NCBI GenBank assembly: GCA_965220285.1
Contig: OZ244818.1
Span: forward strand, 1,550,001 to 1,614,000
Direction of reading: 5' to 3'
Source: Bin5 sp009843665
GTDB lineage: Bacteria > Chloroflexota > Anaerolineae > Caldilineales > Caldilineaceae
Length of the DNA stretch: 64,000 nucleotides
The translations under genes were made by a program, and so were the position numbers. Below the pieces are notes generated by a model. That model had not been told where the DNA came from, ran no database searches, and saw only the letters and a program-made list of their open reading frames with translations. Positions 51,558 to 60,952 of the stretch are shown piece by piece. Positions within the stretch are counted from its first letter, which is position 1. Every line of letters starts with the position of its first letter.

Positions 51558-52484
51558 ATGGATCTCTCGATTTCTCCAAGTTTTCAAGGTGGTCTACTCG
51601 ATACGTCACCGGAGGCGTTTGGGCCGCTGCGCTCGTCGAGCGATGCTCTTTCGGACATGAAGGAGTTGCGTTGGCGGTTTGAGCAGGACGGTTATCTGTA
51701 CCTGCCCGGCTTGCTGAATCGCGGCCTCGTTTTAGAGGCCCGTTTGGAAATGCTGAGGAAGCTGAAGGCTGCAGGCTGTCTGGATCCGGATTATCCCCTG
51801 GAAGATGGTGTTGCCCATGCCGACTTTGAGAATGCATTTATGGTGGAGCTGACCAAGGACAACCCTCCCCTTCTCGACCTGCTTTATGACGGGCCGATGA
51901 TGGATTTCTACAGACAGTTTCTGGGCGGGGAGGTGCGCCATTTCGACTATACGTGGTGCCGCTCGAAACCGCCGGGCGAGACGACGGCTACGCCACCGCA
52001 TTACGACATTGTCTTTATGGGACGGGGTACGCAGCGGTTGTATACGAGTTGGACGCCGCTGGGCGACATGCGCATCGAGATGGGCGGCCTGATGATCCTG
52101 GAGAACTCCCACCGTTTTGAGGAGATAAAGGCCGACTACGGGACTCTGGACGTAGATGCCTACTGCACGAACTATCCCGATGCCGAGGAGATCGAATCTG
52201 GAGAGAAGCTGTGGCAGAATCCCAATGGAGGCGCCTATTCGCTGGATGCTATCGCCGCGCGGGCAGAACTAAAGAGTCGCTGGCTGACGACCGACTATGC
52301 AATGGGTGATCTGCTGGTGTTCAGCATGTATACGATGCACGCCAGCATGGACAACCAGACCAACATGATCCGGCTCTCGACCGACACGCGTTACCAGCTG
52401 GCCTCGGAACCGGTGGACGAGCGCTGGATCGGGGACAGTCCGATTGCCCACGGGCTGGAATCCAAGCGCGGTATGATCTGCTGA
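51558..52484 (+). CDS. Phytanoyl-CoA dioxygenase family protein
   Basis: 308 residues from ATG 51558; GGAG at 51544-51547 supports it over the ORF start at 51495, which would almost abut the dehydrogenase stop. Iron motif H-Y-D in TPPHYDIVFMG, distal His in FSMYTMHASMDN, Arg in IRLSTDTRYQ. The region between has an insertion (TLDVDAYCTNYPDAEEIESG). The catalytic set looks intact. It is in line with the preceding dehydrogenase and the following oxygenase, so it is likely part of one transcript. Confidence 0.88.
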   Translation: MDLSISPSFQGGLLDTSPEAFGPLRSSSDALSDMKELRWRFEQDGYLYLPGLLNRGLVLEARLEMLRKLKAAGCLDPDYPLEDGVAHADFENAFMVELTKDNPPLLDLLYDGPMMDFYRQFLGGEVRHFDYTWCRSKPPGETTATPPHYDIVFMGRGTQRLYTSWTPLGDMRIEMGGLMILENSHRFEEIKADYGTLDVDAYCTNYPDAEEIESGEKLWQNPNGGAYSLDAIAARAELKSRWLTTDYAMGDLLVFSMYTMHASMDNQTNMIRLSTDTRYQLASEPVDERWIGDSPIAHGLESKRGMIC

Positions 52485-52530
52485 CATTCTGAACGCAACT
52501 GAACGCACCAGTACCGAGAAAGGCCGCCGG

Positions 52531-53301
52531 ATGGCATCACTGCAACAGGCGTTTTGGGAGATGGATGTTTACGGCTTCACTCTGTTGGAGGATGTTCTGA
52601 GTGGAGGAGAGGTAGAGGCTCTGCGCGCCTCGCTGGCGGCGTGGGCGGCGAAGCTTGGGGGTGAGCAGCGATTCTTGGGCCAGGCCGGGCACGTGAGCAA
52701 TCTGCCCGTACTTGAGCCGCTGTACCACCCGTTGATCGATCATCCGCGCACGCTGCCAGTGATCGAGTACGTTCTGGGGAAACAGATCATTCTGGGCAGC
52801 CTGAACGCGCGCATTGTCAGGCCAGGGGACCCCGTGCAGGGTCTACACAGCGATATCCGCGCCGATCTGTTGAATATGGGCTCGCCGGTGATGGTCAATA
52901 CGGTCTGGCTGCTGGACGACTTCACGTCGGAAAACGGGGGCACGCGCATCGTTCCCGGCTCACATCGGAGCGGGATGGCCGGGCCGCCGGAGGGGATGGA
53001 CGTGAAGCACGTGCACCAGCTGGTTGCGCGGGCGGGCAGTGTTCTTGTTTTCAACGGCCAGTGCTGGCACGGTGGCGGAGCCAATCAGACGCAGACCGAC
53101 CGCCATGCGCTGTTCGGCCACTACCGCAAGAGCGCGCTGATTTTCCAGGTCGATCCCCACGACGGATTCCAAGAGGGTTGGCTTGACGACCTGACGCCCC
53201 GCCAGCGCGAGTTGCTGCGCATGGACAACGGTCTGGCCGCGCCCCACGCGGCGGACAGCCATCTGCGCGTTTCGTTTTCGCGCGGTAAGAAGAGGGACTG
53301 A
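52531..53301 (+). CDS. Phytanoyl-CoA dioxygenase family protein
   Basis: 256 residues. Iron ligands H-S-D in GLHSDIRADLL, distal His in FNGQCWHGGGAN, and RHALFGHYRKSAL with the Arg for 2-oxoglutarate. It is the shortest of the four PhyH-type proteins in the window but has the full motif set. It lies 46 bases after the preceding oxygenase, with GAGAAAGG about ten bases before its ATG. It converges with rhaB; no terminator was recognised in the gap. Confidence 0.9.
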   Translation: MASLQQAFWEMDVYGFTLLEDVLSGGEVEALRASLAAWAAKLGGEQRFLGQAGHVSNLPVLEPLYHPLIDHPRTLPVIEYVLGKQIILGSLNARIVRPGDPVQGLHSDIRADLLNMGSPVMVNTVWLLDDFTSENGGTRIVPGSHRSGMAGPPEGMDVKHVHQLVARAGSVLVFNGQCWHGGGANQTQTDRHALFGHYRKSALIFQVDPHDGFQEGWLDDLTPRQRELLRMDNGLAAPHAADSHLRVSFSRGKKRD

Positions 53302-53385
53302 CGTTTCCGATAGCGGAAATCAAGAGCGGTATGAAAGAGAGGGTGCCTAGCCCGCCTTTGCACTGTCTGCTGGGCAGGTCACTCT

Positions 53386-53412
53386 GTAATTCGTATTGCG
53401 TATTGCGTAATC
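53386..53412. repeat. GTATTGC tandem repeat, copy 2
   Basis: AATTCGTATTGCGTATTGCG, then TAATCAG, similar to the run at 20558-20587. It lies between the last oxygenase and rhaB. The gap of 203 bases contains no gene. Confidence 0.4.
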
Positions 53413-53504
53413 AGAGTAGGAATCTCTGTACGCGGACGGGTGTGGAGCGAAGTTCTATTGGCGTTTTCCGAACCTCTTTGATTTCTTCCGTGTAAAGTCT
53501 CTCT

Positions 53505-54947
53505 CTATGGGATGGCTGGCATTTCTACGTCCTGCCAAGCACCTCCCTCTTCCGGCTCGAACCGCTCCAATTCTCCTAATCCAGAGACCAACTGACGGCC
53601 CTCATCGAGGTTCGCGAGCTCACCGAGGCTGATGAGCTGTACGATCGCGTTGCCGATCACGGTGGCTTCGCCGGGACCGGCCAGGACGGGGATTCCGGTG
53701 GCGTCGGCGGTGAGCTGGTTGAGGAGTTGGTTGCGGGAACCGCCGCCAACGACGTGAAGTACGTCGATCGGGCGTCCGGTCAGGGTCTGGAGTTCCCGGA
53801 GTACATCTCGGTACGCCAGAGCAAGGCTGTCAAACACACAGCGGGCGATGTCGGCGTCACTCTGTGGGAGGGGCTGCCCGCTCTGCCGGCAGAAGGCCTG
53901 GATGTGGGCGGGATGGTCGCCCGGGGGCAGGAAGCGGTCGTCGTTGGGATCGACGAAGGAGCGCAGCGGTTCGGCTGACTCTGCCAGCGAAACCAGTTCC
54001 GGGTAGGAGTAGGGCCGACCTTGCAATTCCCAGTTAGACCGGCACTGCTGCAACAGCCATAGGCCCATCACGTTTTTGAGCAGGCGGAACGTGCCGTAGA
54101 CGCCGCCTTCGTTGGTGGCGTTGACGGCGAGTGCGGCCTCGTTGACGACGGGCTGCGCCACTTCGAGGCCGACAAGACTCCAGGTGCCGCTGCTGATATA
54201 GGCGAAGTTCCCGGTTTGGGCGGGGACGCCGGCGACGGCGCTGCCGGTGTCGTGGCAGGCTGGTGCGATGACAGGGATGTCATCGTGGGTGCCCAGGCGC
54301 GTTCCCGGTTGCACGACCTCCGGGAAGAGGGCGAGGGGAATGGCGAGGGCGTCGAGCAGTTCGCCGGCCCAAGAGCGGGTGAAGGGGTTGAGCATCTGGG
54401 TGGTGGTGGCGTTGCTGAATTCGCACACCTGGGCGCCGCTCAACCAGAAGTTGAGCAGATCGGGAACGGTGAGGAAGCGGGCTGCGATCTGCAAATGGGG
54501 CGAACGAGTCTCTACGAGGCTCATCATCTGGTAGAGGGTATTGATGGCCATGAACTGGATTCCGGTCTGCGCGAAGACCTCTGCTTTGGGGACGCGGGCG
54601 AAGACGGCGTCGAGCATCCCCTCGGTGCGACTGTCGCGGTAACAGACGGGGTTGCCGATGAGATTGTTGTTGCGGTCGAGGAGTCCGAAGTCGACGCCCC
54701 AGGTGTCGACGGCGAGGCTGGCGGGGGGTCCGGCTGTGTGGGCCCTGCTGCGGCTAATGCCGGCCTGCACCTCTCGCCAGAGGTGGAGAATGTCCCATTG
54801 GAGGACGCCGTTGACGGTCAGCGCGTAGTTGGGAAAGCGATGGACCTCTTCCAGCTGCAGGCCGGAGCCATCGAAGTGCACTGCCATCACCCGGCCGGAC
54901 TCGGCGCCGATATCGATGGCGAGAACGGTGGTGCGTTTCTCGGTCAT
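53505..54947 (-). CDS. rhaB: Rhamnulokinase (FGGY family)
   Basis: 480 residues. FGGY-kinase layout: N-terminal phosphate segment VLAIDIGAESGRVMAV, LAVDTWGVDFGLLD, ISSGTWSLVGLE, and the C-terminal VVGGGSRNQLLNQLTADATG, the adenosine site of RhaB proteins. It phosphorylates L-rhamnulose with ATP to rhamnulose-1-phosphate. It lies 66 bases downstream of the isomerase gene on the same strand, and the pair covers the first two steps of L-rhamnose use. The aldolase is not in the window. L-fuculokinase is a less likely alternative. Confidence 0.93.
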   Translation of the reverse strand: MTEKRTTVLAIDIGAESGRVMAVHFDGSGLQLEEVHRFPNYALTVNGVLQWDILHLWREVQAGISRSRAHTAGPPASLAVDTWGVDFGLLDRNNNLIGNPVCYRDSRTEGMLDAVFARVPKAEVFAQTGIQFMAINTLYQMMSLVETRSPHLQIAARFLTVPDLLNFWLSGAQVCEFSNATTTQMLNPFTRSWAGELLDALAIPLALFPEVVQPGTRLGTHDDIPVIAPACHDTGSAVAGVPAQTGNFAYISSGTWSLVGLEVAQPVVNEAALAVNATNEGGVYGTFRLLKNVMGLWLLQQCRSNWELQGRPYSYPELVSLAESAEPLRSFVDPNDDRFLPPGDHPAHIQAFCRQSGQPLPQSDADIARCVFDSLALAYRDVLRELQTLTGRPIDVLHVVGGGSRNQLLNQLTADATGIPVLAGPGEATVIGNAIVQLISLGELANLDEGRQLVSGLGELERFEPEEGGAWQDVEMPAIP

Positions 54948-55013
54948 TTGTCATCCAGTTCGGTTTTAGCCCGACGGGGGGCAGACGGCCAGCCGCCGTG
55001 ATGGCACGCGTTG

Positions 55014-56288
55014 TCAGTCCCGCAGCGACTGTACATCTTTCTCGTACTGCCGGATCTCCTGCATGAAGGCCATGCCCACGGGCACATCCTGCTGCAGACA
55101 GTGGTAGTCCCATACGGCCGCGTGCGGCATGGCCTTCAACTCTTCCATCAGTGCCAGGCGGGTGGTGTAATCGGCATTGCGCTCGATCTCCTGCATCGTC
55201 TCCTTCGGTTCCAGCAGGGCCAGCAGGAGGGCTCGCAGCGAATTTCGGGTGCCGATTGCCCAGGCGGCCACGCGGTTGATGCTGGCGTCGAAGAAGTCCA
55301 AGCCAATGTGCACGCGGTCCAGGTGGTTCCCGCGCGCGATCTCCTGCATGATCGCCTGCAGTTCGTCGCTGAAGGTGACGACGTGGTCGCTGTCCCAGCG
55401 TACGCCGCGGCTTACGTGGAGGACCAATTCCGACACGAAGAGCAGGCAGGCCGATATTTTGTCAGAGATGACCTCGGTCGGGTGAAAGTGGCCGGCGTCG
55501 AGGCAGAGGGCTTGGCCGTTCTGGGCGGCGTAGCCCAGATAGAATTCGTGCGAGCCGACGACGTAACTCTCAGAACCGAGACCGAAGAGTTTACATTCGA
55601 TGGCGTCACGGTTGTGGTTGGGATCGATTTCCTTCTCAAAGATCTGGTCCAAGGCGTCTTTCAGGAGCTGGCGGGGCGTTGTGCGGTCGCTGGGCGTGTC
55701 CTTGAGGCCGTCAGGGATCCAGATATTGGTCATTGCGGGCGTGCCCAGCTCTTTGCCGAAGAAGCTGCCGATTTCGCGGCAGGCGATGCAGTGCTGGATC
55801 CAGAACTGGCGGATGTCGTTGTCGTAGGAGGCGAGGGTGAAGCCGTCTTCGGCCAGGGGGTGGGAGAACAGCGTGGGGTTGAAGTCGATACCGCGGCCGT
55901 TTTCTTTGGCCCAGTCTGCCCAGCCCTGAAAGTGGCGCGGCTCGATCTCGTTGCGGGCCGGTCTCTCATCGGTATCCGGGTACATGGCGTGAAGATTGAG
56001 GCGGTGATTGCCGGGGATGATGCTGTAGGCGATGTCCAGATCGCTGCGGAGCTCGTCCACGGTGCGGGCGCGGCCGGGATAGTTGCCGGTGGCCATGAGG
56101 CCGCCGCCCAGGCCCCGGCCCGGTTCTTCAAAGCCGAGGACGTCGTCACCCTGCCAGCAGTGGAGGCTGATGGGGACGCCGCGCAGCGTTGCCAGGGCCT
56201 GTTCCGTGTCGACGCCGATGGCTGCGTACCGTTCCTGGGCGAGGGCGTATGCTTCTTCGATTTGTCTTGATGTCGTAGCGAAGTTCAT
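55014..56288 (-). CDS. rhaI: L-rhamnose isomerase, RhaI type
   Basis: 424 residues, TIM-barrel xylose-isomerase-like. Metal and substrate motifs: ISLHCWQGDDVLGFE, the strand with WIPDGLKDTP, ECKLFGLGSESYVVGS, and LCLDAGHFHPTEVISDK, matching the metal ligands of RhaI/RhaA enzymes. GGAG seven bases before ATG 56288 supports the start. It converts L-rhamnose to L-rhamnulose, feeding rhaB 66 bases downstream. No regulator or rhamnose transporter is adjacent. Confidence 0.93.
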   Translation of the reverse strand: MNFATTSRQIEEAYALAQERYAAIGVDTEQALATLRGVPISLHCWQGDDVLGFEEPGRGLGGGLMATGNYPGRARTVDELRSDLDIAYSIIPGNHRLNLHAMYPDTDERPARNEIEPRHFQGWADWAKENGRGIDFNPTLFSHPLAEDGFTLASYDNDIRQFWIQHCIACREIGSFFGKELGTPAMTNIWIPDGLKDTPSDRTTPRQLLKDALDQIFEKEIDPNHNRDAIECKLFGLGSESYVVGSHEFYLGYAAQNGQALCLDAGHFHPTEVISDKISACLLFVSELVLHVSRGVRWDSDHVVTFSDELQAIMQEIARGNHLDRVHIGLDFFDASINRVAAWAIGTRNSLRALLLALLEPKETMQEIERNADYTTRLALMEELKAMPHAAVWDYHCLQQDVPVGMAFMQEIRQYEKDVQSLRD

Positions 56289-56694
56289 CAGGTTACTCCA
56301 TATTGGCGGAGACGTTATTGCTATTGGTTTGGCCCTGAGGCGATCCTAGGTCAATAGGATGTACATGGCAACGAGAGGCTCGGCTCGTCGCGTATCAACG
56401 GGCGCTGCTCAGGGGATGCCGCGCCGGATAAAGGATGATGTGAGAGTTTTTCCAGGTACGTTTAGCACAGGAGGACACATTGCGAAGCTATTGGCAGAGG
56501 TACTTCCCCGGCTACGGGAGCTCGATCATATGCCCATATTCTCTCCGCCCTCAGCAGTCATGACGGCAGGGGCGTGAATCCGGTTCAGCAGTGTGCGTGC
56601 CGGTGCCGGACACTAAAGGGGAAGGCGGTCCAGCCTGTGTTGAAGTGAAACCGCCGTGTTGGAGAGTTCGAGATTCGCCAGTTGGCCGTCCTCC
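56289..56694. other. Intergenic region between rhaI and dnaE
   Basis: About 400 bases of minus-strand spacing. It should contain the rhaI promoter, but no confident hexamer pair was found. A plus-strand ORF (56359-56577) lacks a ribosome binding site and any recognisable sequence. No repeat or terminator seen for dnaE. Confidence 0.45.
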
Positions 56695-59600
56695 TCAAGG
56701 CTGGGCTTCCACGGCCACTTCTACTTTGAAGTGATTGCGCAGGTCTTTGAGAAGGCGGGCGCTGACGTTGCAGTATTCGTTGGGGAAGGTAAGCTGATGG
56801 CGGGAACCATTTGTCTCCAAGACGACGACGAACTGATCCCGACCCTTTGGATCGCGCACTGCATCGAAAATCTCGCGCAGCCGGTATTTGTCGCGGTTGA
56901 ACTGGCCGGAGCGGCTGAAGGTAATGCGCAGGAGCTGGCGGCCGTTCTCGGCATGTGGGGCGGATTTCGCTGCTTCAGAATCCGTCACATGGGCGGCGCC
57001 GGCGGGCCCTCCGTTGGACATTGTAGGCTGCATTTCGGGTGCAGGGGGCTGGGAAACCTGGACTCCCTGGTCCAGATCCTCGCCTGTCTCCGGTTCTTCG
57101 GCTGCGGTGGCCCTGCCTTCTTGTTCTGCGGGGGCGGCGGACAAGGGTGAGGCGGCGTCCGACGTTCCGTTCTCCGCCAGTATACCGGGAGCGGGGCCGG
57201 ATGGCTCAGGATAGCCCTCGGAGCTCGCGGTGGCATTGGACGCGCTGGCTGCGGCTTCCTCGTCGGTTTCCGGCGCCGGCCGGTTGGAGATTGAGGCGTC
57301 AAAGGGAGGCGCCGTCATGTCCTTGGGCGGCTCGGCGGGTAATACGTCATCGGGGGGCGGCATGTGTTCCAAGTCGCTCCCGTTTGACCAGGCGCCCGGA
57401 TCAGTATCCCATCCACGAGCGACCTCGGCGCGGTTATTGTCGGGCTTTGCCTGCCCGATTTCAATTGAGGTATGCAGCGAATCCACCAGGACGCTTGTGC
57501 GCGCGCCGCGGGTCTGGGCCTTTCCCTTGACCTGCACAACCCGCTCCTCTTGCAGGTCTTCTTTGCACTTTTCGTAGACTTCGGGGAATAGGACGGCTTC
57601 GCACTGGCCTTGCATATCCTCCAGTTGGACAAAGGCCATCTTGTCGCCCTTTTTGGTCACCGTGGTGCGGATCGAGGCCACCATTCCGACCAACGACACG
57701 TTTTTGCCATCGTGTCTCTCGTTCAGTTCCGGGCAAGGACAGGTGGTAAATCGACTCAGGTCCAGGTTCAACTGCTGCACGGGGTGGCTGCTGACATAGA
57801 CGCCGAGGAGATCCTTTTCCCACTCGAACCTTTCCCGGTCACTGGTCTTGGCTCCGGCAGCCGCCTCGTACTCAGGCAGCCGAATCGGAAACTGCTCCGG
57901 CTGGGCATCGCCTTCAGGGCCGGCGAACAGATCGAACATCGACAGCTGGCCGGTCTCTCTGGCGCTGTGGGTGGCGGCAGAACGGGCGATACACTGGTCG
58001 ATTACGTCGAGAAGCTGGTGACGGAGCTGCCCCTTGCCTTGTTCGGACTGCCGACCGAAGCGGTCGAACGCGCCGACTTTGATCAGGCATTCGAGGGAGC
58101 GTTTGTTCACTTGCCGGAGGTCAACGCGGTCGCAAAGGTCCTCGAGGTTTGTGAAGGGGCCGCCTTCGGCGCGGGCGTCCAGAATTGCCTGCACCGGGCC
58201 AACGCCGACATTCTTTACGGCGGCCATGCCAAAGCGAATGGCAGAGCCTGCGTTTATGGGAAATTCGTATGCCAAGGTCGGGTCTTTGGGCAGCGTGTCC
58301 TGCTCGGCGTCTTCGGGCAGATCCTGGATAGCGAAATCCAGGCCGCTGTAGTTGACGTCGGGCGGTAGCACGTGAATGCCCATACGCCGGCATTCCTGGA
58401 TGAAAGTGATAACCTTTTCGGTCTTGTCCCGCTCGACCAGCAATAGCGCTGCCATGTACTCGACCGGATAGTTCGCCTTGAGGTAGGCGGTCTGCACAGT
58501 GATGACGGCGTAGTCGGCTGCGTGGGCCTTGTTGAAGCCGTAGCGGGCGAAGAATTCGATATCTGCGTAGATGGCCTGCGCATCGCTGGCGGAGATGCCG
58601 TTTTTGCCGCAGCCGCCGATGAAGAGGGCCTTGTGATACTCGATCTTGGAGGCGTCCTTCTTGCTGATGGCTTGCCGCACCAGGTCGGCTTCACCGGGGG
58701 TATAGTCTGCCAGTTGGTTCAGAATCTGGATGATCTGTTCCTGGTAGACGATGATCCCGTATGTCTCCGCCAGGATTGGCTCGAGGGCGGGATGTTTTAC
58801 TTCCATCTCCTCTTTGCCGTGCATCCGCTTGACGTAGTTGGGAATGTACTCCATGGGGCCCGGTCGATAGAGCGAGATAGTGGCGATGATGTGCTCGAAG
58901 GAGGTGGGCTTCATCTCGGTGAGTACGCGCCTCATCCCCGGGGATTCCACCTGAAAGACGCCGCTCACTTCGCCGCTGGACAGCAGGCGGAAGGCAGGCT
59001 CGGCCTCCGGGCCTTCGATTGGGATGGAGTCCAGGCCGTATTGGATGCCATGGTTCTCCTTAATCAGTCGACATGCCTCGCGCATAACGGTCAACGTGCT
59101 CAGCCCGAGGAAGTCTATTTTCAGCAGGCCCAACGATTCCAGGATAGGAAACTCAAACTGCGTAATTGTCTCGGTAATCGCCCCTTTTGAGCCGCGCATC
59201 AGAGGCGTGTAGTTGGTCAGGTCTTTATCGGCGACTATCACTGCGGCGGCGTGGATGCCGGCGTGACGGGCAACGCCCTCAAGCTGCATCGAAGTATCCA
59301 GCAGAGATCGTTCCCAGCCATCTTTGCCGTAGAGTTCTCTGAGCTCCGGGTCGTAGAACTCATGGCCTTCGGTCAGCACATCCTGAATCGTGGCGGGATT
59401 GCCGGGAATTGCCGGGATCATCTTGGCGATACGGTCGACATCATCCAGTGCGATATCCTGCGCGCGCCCGACATCGCGAATGGCGGCACGGGCCTTCATG
59501 CGGCCAAAGGTGGCGATCTGGGCAACCTGATCGGTGCCGTACTTTTCGACCGTGTAGCGGATCATCTCTTCGCGTTGATCGTCGGGGAAGTCGAGGTCGA

Positions 59601-60816
59601 AATCAGGCATTGTCACGCGGCCGGGGTTCAGAAAACGTTCAAAGATGAGATTGTTATGAATGGGATCCAGCCCGGTGATTCCGATACAGTAGGCGACCAA
59701 TGAACCTGCCCCGGAGCCGCGCAAGGTCCACCAGATGTTGCGGCTGCGGGCAAAGTCGCACAGGTCGGCCACAATAAGAAAGTAGACGTCGAATCCCATC
59801 TCGTGGATAATGCGCAGTTCCCGTTCCTTGCGCTCCTGCACATCTTCGGCGCTTGCCCGGTCGCCGTACAGACGCTGCAGGCCCTGGTCGGTCAGATAGC
59901 GCAGGTAGGTCTCATAGGTGAAACCCTCCGGGATTTCCATGTCCGGAAGGTGATAGTCGTCGTCTTCCAGCTCGACGTCACACTTTTCGGCGACGAGGAG
60001 TGTGTTGTCGAAGGCGGAGGCTGGGAGATCGAGCAGGGGGCGGAAGGTGTCTTCCATCTGCTGACGGCTCTTGAGGAAATAACTCTGGTCACTGAGCCGC
60101 ATCCGTTTGTCATCGTTCAGCTTGGCATTGGTTTGCACACAGAGCAGCACTTCATGGGGGGAGGCGTCGTTCTCACTCACATAGTGAACATCGTTAGTCA
60201 CGAGCAGGTCCAGGCCGACTTTATCTGCCCAAGGGATGAGAGTGCGATTCACCTCCTGCAGTTCGGGGATATTGTGTTCCTGAACCTCGATGAAAAAGTT
60301 CTCCTTGCCGAAGACATCCTTGTACCAGCCCAGGCGCTCGTATGCTTCCTTCTCTTTGCCCTGGGACAAGAGGGCAGGCACCTCTGCGCCGAGACAGCCG
60401 GTGGTGCACAGGATTCCCTCAGCGTGTGCGGCCAGAAAGTCATGGTCGACACGGGGCTTGTAATAGAATCCATCGGTATTGCTGCGGCTCACTATCTTCA
60501 GGATATTGCGGTAGCCGGTCATATTCCTGGCGAGGAGAAGCAGATGATAGTTTTCCTTATCGAGCTGTGGATCGCGGCCGCCCATGGGCCGCTGCCAGAG
60601 GGTCTGGTAGGCCTCCACGCCGATGATGGGTTTGATCTCAGCGCTTCGGCAGGCGCGGAAGAACTCGATGACGCCGTGCATGGCACCGTGATCGGTCAGG
60701 GCAAGCGCCGAGTGTCCCAGGCGTTTGGCTTCGTTGACAAGGTCGTCGATGCGGCCAAGCCCGTCGAGGAGGGAATACTCGGAATGGGTGTGGAGGTGGA
60801 CAAAGTCGTTGGACAT
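56695..60816 (-). CDS. dnaE: DNA polymerase III alpha subunit with acidic linker near the C-terminus
   Basis: 1373 residues, about 200 more than usual DnaE. PHP domain start FVHLHTHSEYSLLDGLGRI; the polymerase active-site Asp405 and Asp407 in MPDFDLDFPDD; helix-hairpin-helix and OB-fold (VSLVGMVASIRTTVTKKGDK) regions follow. Between about residues 1125 and 1290 there is an acidic, Pro/Ala/Glu-rich unstructured insertion. A final conserved block of 80 residues (TFSRSGQFNRDKYRLREIFD on) resembles the C-terminal DNA-binding tail of some DnaE proteins. It is the replicative polymerase, acting with DnaN. No clear Shine-Dalgarno sequence precedes its start. Confidence 0.96.
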   Translation of the reverse strand: MSNDFVHLHTHSEYSLLDGLGRIDDLVNEAKRLGHSALALTDHGAMHGVIEFFRACRSAEIKPIIGVEAYQTLWQRPMGGRDPQLDKENYHLLLLARNMTGYRNILKIVSRSNTDGFYYKPRVDHDFLAAHAEGILCTTGCLGAEVPALLSQGKEKEAYERLGWYKDVFGKENFFIEVQEHNIPELQEVNRTLIPWADKVGLDLLVTNDVHYVSENDASPHEVLLCVQTNAKLNDDKRMRLSDQSYFLKSRQQMEDTFRPLLDLPASAFDNTLLVAEKCDVELEDDDYHLPDMEIPEGFTYETYLRYLTDQGLQRLYGDRASAEDVQERKERELRIIHEMGFDVYFLIVADLCDFARSRNIWWTLRGSGAGSLVAYCIGITGLDPIHNNLIFERFLNPGRVTMPDFDLDFPDDQREEMIRYTVEKYGTDQVAQIATFGRMKARAAIRDVGRAQDIALDDVDRIAKMIPAIPGNPATIQDVLTEGHEFYDPELRELYGKDGWERSLLDTSMQLEGVARHAGIHAAAVIVADKDLTNYTPLMRGSKGAITETITQFEFPILESLGLLKIDFLGLSTLTVMREACRLIKENHGIQYGLDSIPIEGPEAEPAFRLLSSGEVSGVFQVESPGMRRVLTEMKPTSFEHIIATISLYRPGPMEYIPNYVKRMHGKEEMEVKHPALEPILAETYGIIVYQEQIIQILNQLADYTPGEADLVRQAISKKDASKIEYHKALFIGGCGKNGISASDAQAIYADIEFFARYGFNKAHAADYAVITVQTAYLKANYPVEYMAALLLVERDKTEKVITFIQECRRMGIHVLPPDVNYSGLDFAIQDLPEDAEQDTLPKDPTLAYEFPINAGSAIRFGMAAVKNVGVGPVQAILDARAEGGPFTNLEDLCDRVDLRQVNKRSLECLIKVGAFDRFGRQSEQGKGQLRHQLLDVIDQCIARSAATHSARETGQLSMFDLFAGPEGDAQPEQFPIRLPEYEAAAGAKTSDRERFEWEKDLLGVYVSSHPVQQLNLDLSRFTTCPCPELNERHDGKNVSLVGMVASIRTTVTKKGDKMAFVQLEDMQGQCEAVLFPEVYEKCKEDLQEERVVQVKGKAQTRGARTSVLVDSLHTSIEIGQAKPDNNRAEVARGWDTDPGAWSNGSDLEHMPPPDDVLPAEPPKDMTAPPFDASISNRPAPETDEEAAASASNATASSEGYPEPSGPAPGILAENGTSDAASPLSAAPAEQEGRATAAEEPETGEDLDQGVQVSQPPAPEMQPTMSNGGPAGAAHVTDSEAAKSAPHAENGRQLLRITFSRSGQFNRDKYRLREIFDAVRDPKGRDQFVVVLETNGSRHQLTFPNEYCNVSARLLKDLRNHFKVEVAVEAQP

Positions 60817-60952
60817 GGGAGGGTTGGGAATTCAGGAAGATGAAGGCCGCGCCCAGAGCGAGGGCGGCACAGATCAGGCTGTTCAATCATACATCAAGAC
60901 CGCTACCGGAAACAACGCGCAGGCGTAGCGACGAGCCAGTGTATAGGGGGTG

